Part shown: positions 1 to 10,935 of the stretch, piece after piece | How the letters are laid out: every line of letters begins with the position of its first letter | How positions within the stretch are numbered: position 1 is the first letter of the stretch | Assembly: GCA_963921195.1 (NCBI GenBank) | Contig: OY992540.1 | Coordinates: forward strand, 22,270,262-22,334,261 | DNA length: 64,000 bases | Direction of reading: 5' to 3' | Source: Pegoplata infirma | Taxonomy: Eukaryota; Arthropoda; Insecta; Diptera; Anthomyiidae | Translations under genes and position numbers: made by a program | The notes under the pieces: generated by a model | Told to the model about the DNA's origin: nothing | Database searches by the model: none | The model's input: the letters and a program-made list of their open reading frames with translations, nothing else

Positions 1-1684
1 AACATTTCAAAAGAAAGAATAGAGAAAATTATGGAACTACCTTCCTCTATCCACATCTAGACCCAATGGATCCGAAATTTTATATTAAAATTCGCATTCT
101 GGAAATTTTAAAAAGCCTTTTTCTCTGTAAGTAGTGCCCAGAAAGATAACACGACGAAAAGAAAAGCTTGGTACAATTTCTGTGGGGAATTGAAGGGAAC
201 AACGGAAGCGGTGGGAGTCCGTAAATTTCTTTCCAAAGCCACCAGTGTACTAGGATTTCTTAATAAGCCAAATGGATCCTTTGCAGAAAGCAGTCAGGAC
301 ACCATTGAACTTTTGATGGATACCCATTTTCCGGATTGCAGAGACAAGGTTAAAAGAGACATTCCCTTGGGTACACTTTCACAAAATACAATTCCGGTCA
401 ATGAATTCATCATATTAATGGTGGAAGGTTCGCGCCTTCAAGCCCTACAAATCGGCAGGACCTGATGGTATATTTCCAGCACTCTTGCAGGAGTCCCTCT
501 AGATAATCATGCTATGTCTACTACGTATCTTTATGGGTAGCCTGACATCAGGGTATTCCGAATTGAGGGAGGTAGGGTGGTCTTTAAAGCGGGAAAGATG
601 AACCGCAAAGGATTACAACCCTATCACTCTGTCATTGTTTTTATTGAAAACACTGGAAAGACTGGTAGATATCTATGTGAAAAGAACCCTGAAATCAGAC
701 AATTTCAGCGGCCCCAACACGCCAAACTCAGAGGTAGTTCTGTTGAAACGGCTTTAAGTGATGTTGTCGGGCTGATTAAGGATACTGTTTAAAACAAGAG
801 TATGTTTTGTCATCATTTTTTTGGCGTGGAAGGTGCGTTCAACAATGTCAAAATATCATCAATTATTAATGCCCTACAGAATACAGGCACGGACACACAG
901 ATTACTTTATGGCCGTGCAACATGCCGAAAATCAGGGCAATTAACTCGAAGATAGGTGAAGCAATGAAAGTAGTTACAAGGGACACTTCACAAAGGGAAG
1001 CTATCTCTCTTCTTCTGTGGCATCCTGTAATAAATGAGATCCTCGAGTCACTCAACGGAATGGGTACCAGGGTGGTTGCCTACTCTGACGATGTTGTGAT
1101 CTTAATAAAAGGTAAGTTTTTACCAACGATATACTGATAACGTGGGCAAAGAACAACGGTCTGGGAGTTAATCCCGCCAAACCCGAACTCGTCTTGTTCA
1201 CAAAAAGGACTAAGATAGACAGGTTTGTTCTTCCCAAATTAGATGGAAACTATCTAATGCGGCGAAATACCTGGGTGTAATCCTGGACTCCAAATTTTCC
1301 TGGAAAAGGAATATAGAGAAGAGGGTGATAAAGTTGTTATGTGCTTTTTATACCTGCAGAAGTGGGGGTCTAAAGAAGGTGGGGTCTAAAACCGCATATT
1401 ATACACTGGATGTATGGGTTGACAATCAGATCAATACTTACCTATGGTGCCCTTGTGTGGTGGAGAGCAGTGGGTAAGAAATCAAATCTCTGCAATCTAC
1501 AGAAGCTACAACGAGTGGCGTGTGTGGATATCACTGGTGCTATTAGATCAGCACCCGAGGACGGTCTGGAAGTGATGCTAAACATTCAGCCCGTGGATAT
1601 TTACGTCAAGAGCACAGCAGCAAAATTGGAGAGAGTCGGAAATGCTTAAGCAACGCTCTTGGGGACACTAGATCATATAAAGAA

Positions 1685-2095
1685 TAGGGATGTCGCGAAT
1701 AGTGTATTCGGCATTTTACCGAATATTTAGTATTCGGTTTGAACCGAATAAAGAATATTGCCGAATAGTTTAAATATTCATACGACTGAATTTAACTTAT
1801 GCTAAAACTTAAAAAAAAGACCCAGACTAAAAAACAACAACGCTGCTGTCGAAATTTTTTTTCTGTTAACTTAACAATTTAAATTTTAATCAAGTGCTAT
1901 AGCTTTTTTGTACAAAAAACAAACTGAAATGACTACAAAAAAGAGTGAAACGTTAAAAAAAACTGTTTTTTTAACAAATTTTAATTTTGCCGAATATTCG
2001 GCAAACTGTTAACGAATATTTATTTAACCGAATATTTAAAAAGCATGCCGAATATGCCGAATACCGAATAGTGACGAATATTCGCGACATCCCTA
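1685..2095. mobile_element. hAT-like MITE with CCGAATATTCGG-type palindrome array
   Basis: 411-bp non-autonomous element inside the LOA/Lian copy. Both ends read TAGGGATGTCGCGAATA inward (17-bp inverted repeats). It is flanked by an exact 8-bp target duplication ATAAAGAA at 1677-1684 and 2096-2103, the hAT signature. The interior has no coding capacity. Both sides are filled with short self-complementary words of the type CCGAATATTCGG, and the middle is A/T-rich. Removing the insert rejoins the retrotransposon reading. The superfamily call rests on TSD length only. Confidence 0.9.
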
Positions 2096-2781
2096 ATAAA
2101 GAAGGATGGGTGGGACGGAACTGGAACAGAGAACCGACAATATCTCACCACAGACGAATTTTGACCGAACCTTCGAAGTCCAAATAACGACTAGGGAAGA
2201 CAGGGCGGAAAACTCTGCTATGACAGATAATGCTATCTCAATCCTTGCGGAAGAATCAAAGATGAAGATCGGTGCGGGCTCGGGAGTTTACTCTGAATGC
2301 CTTGAGATCGGGGACTCAATGAGATTTCCGGATAAGTGTAGTGTTTTCTAGGCTGAGTTACTTGAAATTGAAAAGAAGCGGCGCAGATGATTGTGACAAG
2401 TGCTCTTCGTTCTTGCGTCATTAACGTCTTCGTGGATAGGGTTGCAGCTCTGCAAACCTTAGAATCAAACACTGTAAAATCGGGAATCGTTAGAAATTGT
2501 ATACAATCCCTTCGACGAATCCCATAGTAGTGGCACTGGTTACGAATTGGCTGATAAATGTGCGAGAAATGTCTCAGAAGCGGTGGGGGAACGCGTAGAA
2601 CCTGACATCGCGGTTCCTATTGTGGAATTGATTAACGAAATTGATAGGATATCTGAGAATACAATGAAGGATAGGTGGATATCACTGACTAAGTGCAGGA
2701 TATAGAGAACCCTTTGGCCACTGCACAAATCCAAAGAGGACAAAAAGTCTTCTTACTTTTGGCAAACGGAGCCTATTAGTA

Positions 2782-3343
2782 CAAAAAAAAACCTTGTCAA
2801 ATTACAAGAAAAAGTCTCGTAGTCCCATTTTACCCATATATGACAGTTTTTCTTGTTTTTTAACAAAAAATTTTAGATCAATATTTACATTTTTTTTTTG
2901 TAATTTTACAACTTTTTTTTGTAATTTTAAAAAAATCCAAGGTTTTTTTACTAAAAAATCTAGTAAATTCACGAGATTTCCTTCTAAGTTTTATTGTGCC
3001 AAAAAATTTGTAAGTTTACAATTTTATTGGTAAAAATCTTGTAAAATTACGAAAAACCTAGTAATTTTTACTAGGAATTCTAGTAAAATAGGAGGTAGCA
3101 AAAAATTTAGTAAAATCACGAAAACTGCTTGTAAGTTTTATTGCGTCAAAAAATTTGTAAATTTACAATTTTATTGGTAAAAAGTTTGTAAAATAACAAA
3201 ATTATTGGTAAAAAGTTTGTAAAATAACAAAATTATTGGTAAAAAGGTTGTAAAATTACAAGGAATTGTTGTCGACGGAGGTAGCAAGAAAAAAGCTATA
3301 AAATTTTCTTGTAATTTTACATGTTTTTTTTTTTTTTTGAGTG
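2782..3343. mobile_element. GTAAAATTAC-array inverted-repeat element, copy H1
   Basis: 562-bp element inserted in the 3' part of the LOA/Lian copy. Its right end is TTTTTTGAGTG followed by TA (3344-3345). The left end (CAAAAAAAAACCTTGTCAAA) follows TA (2780-2781) and seems to have lost the CACTC tip that copy H4 keeps. The interior is dominated by the self-complementary word GTAAAATTAC and variants, with the phrase AATAGGAGGTAGCAAAAAA repeated. No coding capacity. The LOA C-terminal reading resumes right after 3345. Related copies lie at 10195-10490, 16191-16708 and 39147-41242. Confidence 0.8.
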
Positions 3344-3720
3344 TAGGAGTACTTACAGGACACTGTCTCATTGGCCAGTTGGCCGCGAGTGTGGAAATTT
3401 CTGATAGTGACTATTTTAGAAGCTATGGGGAAGTGAAGGAGGTCATTGAAGCACTTTTTATGTGAATGTCCGGGTCTAATTAGAAGCTGCCTTAAGCATT
3501 TAGGCAAATTTTTTCGAGCACAGTCCACATTTTGTGGTGTTGCAATTTTCTTTAAAATCGCGCTATGACCATTCTCTGTACGTTCATGATAAAGAATCAG
3601 TTCCCTTTTGTCTCTAAAGCAGGCCGCCAGAAAATGATACCATACATCAAAATTGGACGCACCACTGCTGTACAAATCCAATGAACTAATTTAGGGCTAA
3701 AGCCCCATCGCACAGTGGGG

Positions 3721-4378
3721 AGGATGATACCTAAAATGGCGATTAATACATAGAAGACTTAATTTTAAAATATTATAATTTTTTATTGATGAGTAATCTT
3801 AAACACATAAAAACACAGCATTTTCGAAAAAAAACATTGGAAAAAATTTTTTTTTAACCTGTTAGGCGCTTTATTGTTTTTCGGATATAATACCTTATTT
3901 CACAATTTTTGCTGTAACTTTGGAACAAAAAGCTTTACATTTATAAATAAAATGGCACATTATAGCGAACTTAATGTGCTATTAAAAACTTAAAAAAGTA
4001 AATATATCGTATGTGTTTTTATTAGTATAATTTTAATTTAAAATTCGATTTTTGTTTTTCACTAAATCTCATTAATGTACAAATTTATCTCAAAAAGTCC
4101 CGAAACAGAAGATTAAAAATTTTTTATTAATGGATAATCATAATTTAATAAAACGCAGTATTTCAGAAGAAAAATTGGAAAAAATATTTTTACCTGTTAA
4201 ACTTTTTTTTCTGTTTTTCGGAAAAAGCCTAATTCACAATTTTCGCTGTAACTTTGACATCAAAAGAATAAGTAAATAAATATAAAATAAATAAAATATG
4301 TATTCAAATTCTGATTAATTTTTATTAAAAAATAAAAATTGTTTTATTCGACCTTTAAAATATTATGTTTTGAGTGGG
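3721..4378. repeat. AT-rich stretch with an imperfect ~370-bp direct duplication
   Basis: No gene seen. Two similar segments, starting near 3757 and 4110, each run through TTTTTTATTRATGGATAATC-like sequence, a stretch resembling AGAAAAATTGGAAAAAAT, ACCTGTTA, and then TTTTCGGA...CAATTTTTGCTGTAACTTTG. They are diverged head-to-tail copies. A third partial resemblance continues at 4630-4740 (TATTCTTATTAGTATTAATT, TTCACTTAATTCAGTTAATG), so the hairpin at 4379-4629 appears to sit inside this repeat. Confidence 0.5.
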
Positions 4379-4629
4379 TTTATTCTAGCTCGAGGTCATT
4401 ATTTCCTTTACTAAGTAAAACTATGATATTCTCATAGAATAATTTTCAAGAAATTAATTTTTCCGTTTTTAAATTTATTTATGTTGGTAATTTTTTTCAA
4501 GACTTAATCGACACGTGTTTCGGGATTTGTCAGATCCCATTGTCAAGATTATTTAGCAAAAAAAAAAAATATGAGAATATCATAGTTTTAGTTGGTAAAT
4601 GAAAAAATGACCTCGAGCTAGAATAAATC
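4379..4629. mobile_element. Hairpin element with CTCGAGGTCA ends
   Basis: About 250 bp. The left arm begins TTTATTCTAGCTCGAGGTCA and continues to AAAACTATGATATTCTCATA. The right arm is its reverse complement with few mismatches, giving arms of about 58 bp. The middle contains TTTATTTATGTTGGT and GACACGTGTTTCGGGATTTG. A second copy of the middle segment without these arms lies near 17866-17985, and a larger hairpin with the same GAGCTCGAGGTC tip lies at 34699-35048. No coding capacity and no clear TSD. Confidence 0.6.
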
Positions 4630-4949
4630 TACTTAAAATAAAATATGTATTCTTATTAGTATTAATTCAATTTTAATCAAGTTTTTATTTTTCACTTAAT
4701 TCAGTTAATGTGAACATTTATCTCAAAAATTTACAGACGAAAATTTTTAAAGGATCAGAACAGAATAATTTAAGGTCTAGTTGATGAGGTTATGTATGGT
4801 GTATCTTCATCAAAATCACTCACGCACTCATCTCTCACAAAACAAAAAACAACAAAATACCAAAAATATGGAAATTGAGAGTATTTTAACACAACAAGTA
4901 AGAGTGATGTACCGAATCTTCTATACCATCCAAAACGTTACAAAACTAC
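4630..4949. other. AT-rich DNA without recognised gene
   Basis: The first ~110 bp look like the continuation of the duplicated segment to the left. An open frame at 4781-5059 has no recognisable domain and runs into the DINE-like fragment that follows, so I do not call it a gene. Confidence 0.4.
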
Positions 4950-5145
4950 AAAAAAATTTGGGGGGCATTTTTGATAGGGGCTCGGAGGGGGACGTAGGGG
5001 GCACTTTCACTCTTGCGATTAATCATTGCAAATTAATTTTTATTGGTTTTTGCACTTAAGTAATACAATTGCATTATTATTACATATTTTTTTATAACCA
5101 CGCCCCAAAAAGGGGGCGGGCGTGCGTGTGCGTGATTTAAAATAA
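4950..5145 (+). mobile_element. Fragment of DINE-like family 1
   Basis: GGGGGGCATTTTTGATAGGG, then AGGGGGAC, TTGGTTTTTGCACTTAAGTA and CCACGCCCCAAAAAGGGGGC follow the same order and spacing as the family 1 copy at about 20430-20600. There that copy reads GTGCACTTAAGTATTATAGT followed by CCACGCCCTTAAAAGAGGGG. Neither end of the element is present here. Confidence 0.6.
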
Positions 5146-7780
5146 CTCACGCACCCATCTCTTATAAACAGTACACTCATGAGCTGCAGTTACAACTACC
5201 ATACGGAATATAAGGACAAAATATTATGAAAACAACTTGATTTTTAGTCTTTTTTTTCAAATAGATTTTTAGCAACTGGAGTTCTTTCACAAAAAAATTG
5301 ATATTTCAAAAACCGCAAAAAACCGCAAACGGACATTCAGGGATTTATTAGATGAAATCATATATTTAAAGACCATATAGGCGGATTTTCACTCTTTCAC
5401 AGACAAAGTTGTTGAAACTCAATATTTATATCAAAAATACCCTATTTTTAGAGCATTTTTATTATTTTTTTTTTAATATTTCCAAAACATTTATCTAAAC
5501 CAAAAAAATTTTTTTATATGCTCAAATACCTAAAGTAGACTGATCCATTATGAAGCTTTCAATTTTAGAAGTCTTTATACAAAATATAATTACTTGAAAT
5601 ATCAAAATTTTCACTTTAAATCAATGCGCGCAAAAATAATAAAAATAATTGAACTTTAAACACACACTGCAAATAAAGTATACAACTTAGAACTTTGTTT
5701 TTTGCCATTATTGATGTTGAATTTTATCTACTTTAACCTGGTACCAAACACGGTTGTGAAAGTTAATGTTCATCTATTGAATTAATCGCCACTTTGGATG
5801 CATTTCACCCCTCTGTGCATCGTTCTCCAATGGCTTTTTTACAGGAATATAATGCAATCGTTGCTTTTCTCCTCCGTTCCTCCATATAACGCCTAAAATT
5901 CAACTTCGAAAAAGGTACAGTGGGGCTATTAAAAAAAAACTAAAGCTAAGTTTTCAAAAAATTATAAAATGATTTCTCGCTCGTGATTCTTTGGTTAAGT
6001 TTTTTTTCCATCCTGCAGAATGGAATATTTTTTTATTGACTAGCTTAGGCTCTCATTCAGACCCACATAAAATCCACCCTAATTAAGATTTACAAAAAAA
6101 GGGTTTAATAACTGTTATGGTGGGTAATAATAAACTTATAACAAAACACAATAAACTATGGTTGACAATGCAATATTTTCAAAATATCTATTTCGTAGTT
6201 TTGTTCAATTTTTTTTTTACAATATGATGCCGTTAACATGCATCAAAATATTGCACAAATCACTTGCTAATGACAATTTCGTTTTTTTTTATTTCTTTGC
6301 CTATTTGAGACCGAAAAAAATTATTTTATACTTTTGTAATCCTTTGGTGTTAACATACACCATCCATACCATGCAACCCTTTAATTTTTAGTGAATTCGT
6401 TATTTTTTTATTAGTTTGTTAAATGAATTATGAAAATGTGAAACAAAGCGTCCTAGAAAAAAAAAATAAAAGAACCATTTGTTCCACATTTATAAAACAA
6501 CAACGACTGAACTGGACTGGGCGTTGATTTGAAAACATTTGTCTTTTATGACCACTGTTGGGTTTGACTAAATGTTGGGCGTTAACCGCTACATAAACAG
6601 GTTTTTCTATTATTTTTGTGTAACAATTGTTTTTAATGTTTTAAAAATTACTAAATAAAAAAAAAATATTATATCATTTATAATAAAGTTAACTGAAGGA
6701 TACTTTTGTGCAACATAAAATGTGGTACAAAAAAAAAACAATTTGGAGTGAGCATAGAAAAATTGTGAAAGAAAAAGGGTTAGTTAGAAAATTATTTAAT
6801 AAAATATGTATCAGTGTGATATTTTAGAAAAAAATTTCGATTTTGAATAGAAGTTTGGTAGAAGAGATCTTAAGAATGTAACTTGTTTAGAAAGCGGTGG
6901 TTCGGTAAAGCTTCTTGCAACAAACTTTGAGGTAATTAAGTGTATCTTTAATGAGACCAACAAAAAAATTTCAGTAGATAGCCAGTAGACCAAAATACCC
7001 AAAGATTTAGAAAACGTCTAATTTTATTTCATGGCCTTCTGTAGTTTTTATTTATTTTTTAAGGTGTTTGGAATACCTCAAAATTTTTTGGAAAAATGTG
7101 CCTGACAGAAAGGTTTTTTTTGGCAATTTTTTTTTATTTAAATGTTTTATAGAAAAATTTTTTAAGCACCGAAAATTTTTTAAAAATTTTCTTTGTCCCT
7201 CCCGTTTACAAAAATTGTTGGCAATTTTTTTGCGTTTTTGAGTAAAAAAAATTTTAAAAATGTTTTAGGGAGAAAAAAAAATAAATTTCCGAAATTATAA
7301 ATAAATAAAAAGTCATAACTCAATCATAACTCAATTTTTTCCATGTGGTTGTTGTAAACAATCATAAAAAATCAAATTTTGTTTGAAAATTTCAAAAAAA
7401 TAAGACCTTCTACCCACCTCGTCTCAAAATTGACAAATAATTTTAAAATTTGAGACTTTTTATGATTTTGTTTGCAACAAACACAGGGAATATGAAGTTT
7501 GAAAATAATAAAATTAGTCATAACCAGTCATAACTGTGAATAGGTCTGTACATTTTCTAAGTCACGGACCCAATATTTTTATAATACTATATATTTTTTG
7601 TGGATTTTTGAGTAAAAACAGTGTGTTAAATTCGGCTGTTTTTTTTTATTATTTAAATGTTTTTTAGAAAAATTTTTTAAGCATCGACAATTTTTTGAAA
7701 ATTTTCTTGAGAAAATTCGTTGAGAGCACCTTCCCCATCGAGATAAAAGTTACCAAAGTCATTTATTATGATATACAGTG
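5146..7780. other. Long AT-rich intergenic stretch, no gene found
   Basis: About 2.6 kb read on both strands. Open frames are short and of biased A/T composition (6158-6391 and 6811-7002, for example), with no recognisable domain or credible exon. From about 7020 to 7700 there is loose internal repetition: TTTATTATTTAAATGTTTTT and AAAATTTTTTAAGCA occur twice, near 7130-7165 and 7645-7682. This may be an old diverged repeat. I see nothing else I can support. Confidence 0.5.
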
Positions 7781-8074
7781 GTTGTCAACTAATTAGAAAC
7801 GCTTCTGTAGTATGATACTCAACATTATTTTTACCAAACGAGTATAATTTTAGAAAATGCTATGTAGAAAATTTATAAAGCTTTAATTTAAGCTTGATAG
7901 CGTCCAGATTTGGTAAATAATAAAAGTGCTGTGAGGGTCAAATTGATAAATGAAATTATTTATAGACATTTTTCAAAAAAAAAAAAATTTAAATACAGTA
8001 GAAAAAAAATCCGTATTTTTTTACCTCCATTTATTTTGACCACCATTTTCATGGACATCAATAATATATATGTA
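7781..8074. other. Possible Tc1-like end and left flank of the palindrome
   Basis: ACAGTGGTTGTCAACTAATT near 7776 resembles the terminal repeat of Tc1-like transposons (ACAGT..., ATTAG). No partner end or transposase was found, so it is at most a solo end. The last ~26 bp (ATGGACATCAATAATATATA) match the TA-rich core of DINE-like family 1, which resumes at 9745. The palindrome in between was therefore inserted into a family 1 element. Confidence 0.4.
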
Positions 8075-9744
8075 TGGGGCATTCCATGCCAAATCGGACA
8101 CTTTGAAATTTTTTTTTTAGATTTTCCCAATATTCCTAAAAAATTCTTTAGAGTCATCTAGTAATCGATTTTTAGCTTTAAAATTTAAATCTCATTTTTG
8201 AAAAAGTGTGTACTCTTTGTTTTTTTTTTTAATTTTTTTGTGGAAAACTTCTATTGATTCTAAAATTTTTTGCCCAGTAGGTACGTGGAATAACGTCTTT
8301 TACTATTTTTTGAAATTTTTTTAAAAAATTTTATTGTAATTTTCCAAACTTAAAATCATTTGTATTGGTCCAATGGTGTGTCGTTGAGAAGTCAACTGCA
8401 AGACTGACTCCCCTTAATATTTACTCCTTAACATTTCTTTAGAACAAACTAATAGCTCCAATTTTTAAGAGGGTTCCCATACAAAATTTTTGGAAATTTG
8501 CTCCAACCGCTCTAACTGCCCTAATAGTGCCCCTAGAGCAGTCAAATGTATGAACGACCCAAAATATTTTTTTAGTCCAAATATTTTCTCTGACCACACT
8601 TACCTAACCTCTATCTTTAACTCTTAAGCGGTCCCCATACAATTTTTTTATTTTTTATAAATTTGTTTTATATAATTAGCTTCTACCGGTCCTATGGTGC
8701 ATCCTAGAGGGGTCATAAGTAAGACCGACCCCCATTTATTTTTACACTCCGACATTTTTTCAAAACATACCTATTCAAAATTACATTTTCATAAAATTTG
8801 TTCCAACTATATTTTGTATGAGAGCCCACTTAGGGAGTGGAGATGGTATGTTTTAAAAAAATGTTGGACGGTAAAAATAAATGGGGGTCGGTTTCACTAA
8901 TGACTCCTCTCGGACACACCATTGGACCGGTAAAAGCTGATTAAATAAAACAAATTTATAAAAAATAAAAAAAAATTATGGGGACCGCCTTAAGAGTTAA
9001 AGATCGAGGGTAGGTGTGTTTAGAGAAAATGTTTGGACTAAAAAAATATTTTGGGTCAGTCATACATTTGACTGCACTAGGGGCACTATTAGGGCAGTTA
9101 GACCAGTTGGAGCAAATTTTAAAAAATGTAATTTTGTATGGGAACTCTTTTAAAAATTGGAGATAGAGGATTAGTTTCTTCTACAAAAATGTTAAGGAGT
9201 CAAAAATAATGGGGTTCAGTCTTGCAATTGACCCCTCTACGACAAACCATTAGAGCATTAGGAATGATTTTAGATTGGAAAATTACAATAAATTTTTTTC
9301 AACAAATTTTTAAAAATAGTAATAATCGTTATCCCACGATCCTACTAGGCAAAAAATTTTTCGAATCGATAGAAGTTTTCCACAAAAAAATTTAAAAAAA
9401 TCAAAGAGTACACACTTTTTCAAAAATGAGATTCAAATTTTAAAACCTAAAAATCGCATAGTAGATCACTCTAAAGAATTTTTCAGGATTTTTTTAAAAG
9501 TAAGAAAAAAAAACAAAAATTAACAAAAAAAAATCGAATTTGGACCATTATTGAAGAAGTTATGAGTAAAAGAAATTTGAGTAATAGAGCAAACTACCAA
9601 TTTTTAAAAATTCAAAAACTTTTGAACGGGTCATCAAAAAAATCTGAAAATTTACCAGGAGCGAGTTTTCAAAGGACACTAAAAACTGTAAAAAAATTGG
9701 GAAAATGTAAAAAAAAATTTCAAAGTGTCCGATGGAATGCCCCA
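8075..9744. mobile_element. 1.67-kb palindromic (fold-back) element
   Basis: The left end, TGGGGCATTCCATGCCAAAT, is mirrored by the right end reading GGAATGCCCCA. Arms of roughly 730-930 bp (they differ by indels) meet near 8810. Matching pairs include the GTGTGTACTCTTTG region near 8205 with CAAAGAGTACACAC near 9401, and the CCGACCCCCATTTATTTTTA region near 8725 with its complement near 8875. The arms are built from a unit also dispersed elsewhere (see 10491-10935 and 28345-28710): a GGGGGTCGGTC phrase, ACTCCTCTAGG, TATGGGAGCCC and TTAGGGAGTG. Left and right flanks together rebuild a family 1 core (AATATATATACTTTATGG). No coding capacity. Confidence 0.75.
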
Positions 9745-9800
9745 TATACTTTATGTGGTCCCCGACCTATATTTCGATAACTTACAAACGGAATGACAAA
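9745..9800 (+). mobile_element. Right part of the interrupted DINE-like family 1 element
   Basis: TATACTTTATGTGGTCCCCG, then a CGATAACTTACAAACGGAATGACAAAGTGAGTAT-like stretch, matches the family 1 copy at 20937-21003. It is the continuation of the core cut at 8074/8075. Confidence 0.65.
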
Positions 9801-10194
9801 GTGAGTATGCCAAAAAATGAGGATGTGTGGTGGGTTTTAGGGGTTGCTCATCGTGGTCAGTTTGATGATGAAGGGTTAGAAGTACACAAAAAGCCCTACA
9901 ACTGCCCCGGATACGCCCCCAGATGCGTGAAATGTGCGACCGACTACCATTAATTTTTTCCCCCAAACATTTTTTTCATAAAAACCTAAGCCCTATCCAT
10001 ATTTCCTAAGGGGGCTCCCATACAAAGACTTTAACTGTTTCTTTTTACCTTTTATATTTAACATTTAAGGTGGTCAGTCAAACATTTGACTTCACTAGGT
10101 TCAAAACTTGGTATACTAATGTATTCATTTAGAGCAGTGGGAGTAAATATTATAAAAATTTGACTTTGTAAAGGAGTCCTCTTAGGAAGTGACT
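9801..10194. repeat. Dispersed GGTCAGTC/ATTTGAC/TTAGGGAGTG repeat fragment and unassigned sequence
   Basis: No gene. 9800-9965 is unassigned. From about 10000, the phrases CTCCCATACAAAGAC, GGTCAGTCAAACATTTGACT, TTCACTAGG and CTCTTAGGAAGTGAC are diverged pieces of the unit that builds the arms of the palindrome to the left. Confidence 0.45.
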
Positions 10195-10490
10195 TTACTA
10201 GTTTTTTTGCTACCTCCTATATTACGAAAATTCCTATTAAAAATTACGAACTTTTTTGTAATTTTACAAGATTTTTACCAATAAAATTGTAAATTTACAA
10301 CTTTTTGCCAAAACAAATTTTGCAAGAAGTTCTCGTAAATTTACTAGATGTTTTTTTTTTGTAAAAAACCTTGGAAATTTGTAAAATTACAAGAAAAACT
10401 GTTAAATTACAAAAAAAATGTATATAAAATTTTTGTAAAATGGGATTACGAGACTTTTTCTAGTAATTTGACAAGGTTTTTTCTTAAGTG
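10195..10490 (-). mobile_element. GTAAAATTAC-array element, truncated copy H2
   Basis: Reverse complement of the right part of the H family: TTTGCTACCTCCTATATTACG, then GTAATTTTACAAG-type words, ending TTTTCTTAAGTG followed by TA (10491-10492). The other terminal half is absent, so this is a truncated copy. Confidence 0.7.
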
Positions 10491-10935
10491 TAGAGTTCAT
10501 TTAATAAAACAAATTTATAAAAAATAAAAAAAACTATCCATTTAATTTTTTTTGTCTAATTCAAGAATAAATTAGGTATGTTCTGAGAAAATGTCGGGGT
10601 TAAAATAAAATTGGGGGTCGGTCAAACATTTGATTCCACAAGGGGTTCCTTTGGGACATTTAGAGCAATAGTAGTAAATTTTATAAAAATTACTCTTTAT
10701 ATGGGAGCCCTATTAGGGAGTAAAGATAAGACTTAAGTATGTTAGAAAAAAATTTCTGGGTTGAAAGTAAATGTGGGTCGGTCTAATGTGTTACCCCTCT
10801 AGGAGCATTATTGGAGCAGTAGGAGCGGATTTAATAAAACAAATTTATTAAAAAATTAAAACATGATATGGGTGACCACCTTAAAAGTTAATAATAGAGA
10901 GTAGGTATGTTATGAGAAAATGTTAGTGTTTTACT
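10491..10935. repeat. Dispersed GGGGGTCGGTC repeat (family K)
   Basis: Two diverged unit copies: TTGGGGGTCGGTCAAACATT near 10611 and GTGGGTCGGTCTAATGTG near 10765. Each is followed by a CCTCTAGG-like phrase, GAGCAGT-like phrases and TTTATAAAAAT or AACAAATTTATAAAA. The phrase TTAGGGAGTAAAGATAAG recurs. Units of the same family form the arms of 8075-9744 and recur at 28345-28710 and 30108-30720. No coding capacity. Confidence 0.55.

Larger units (their letters stand above)
1..3720 (+). pseudogene. LOA/Lian-type non-LTR retrotransposon, ORF2 remnant (RT, RNase H, C-terminal region)
   Basis: Decayed reverse-transcriptase polyprotein read on the plus strand through several frames. Visible in order: a linker ending in KAWYNFCGEL near 180; finger motifs with FPDCRDKVKRD (190-465); FKPYKSAGPDGIFPALLQES in a shifted frame from about 434; VFKAGKMNRKG and SSVETALSDVV (577-792); GAFNNV, then LLLWHPVINEIL and the catalytic YSDD box at 1081-1092 in place of YADD. 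Next come the thumb region with KYLGVILDSKFSWK near 1265-1310, ILTYGALVWWRAV (1432-1470), an RNase H remnant with SKMKIGAGSGVYSE near 2260, and a C-terminal stretch (TYRTLSHWPVGRE, then ALFM.ECPG) after 3345. Stops and frameshifts make it dead. Two elements are inserted in it, at 1685-2095 and 2782-3343. The order RT, RNase H, cysteine-poor tail fits the LOA group. The 5' end lies outside the window and the 3' edge near 3720 is approximate. Confidence 0.85.

Noticed and set aside
3256..3681. 141-codon minus-strand frame
   Set aside because: Antisense of the LOA/Lian C-terminal region joined to element H1; no domain of its own.
7776..7810. Complete Tc1-like transposon starting at ACAGTGGTTGTCAACTAATT (and at 31509)
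   Set aside because: Only one end is visible at each place; no transposase or partner end nearby.
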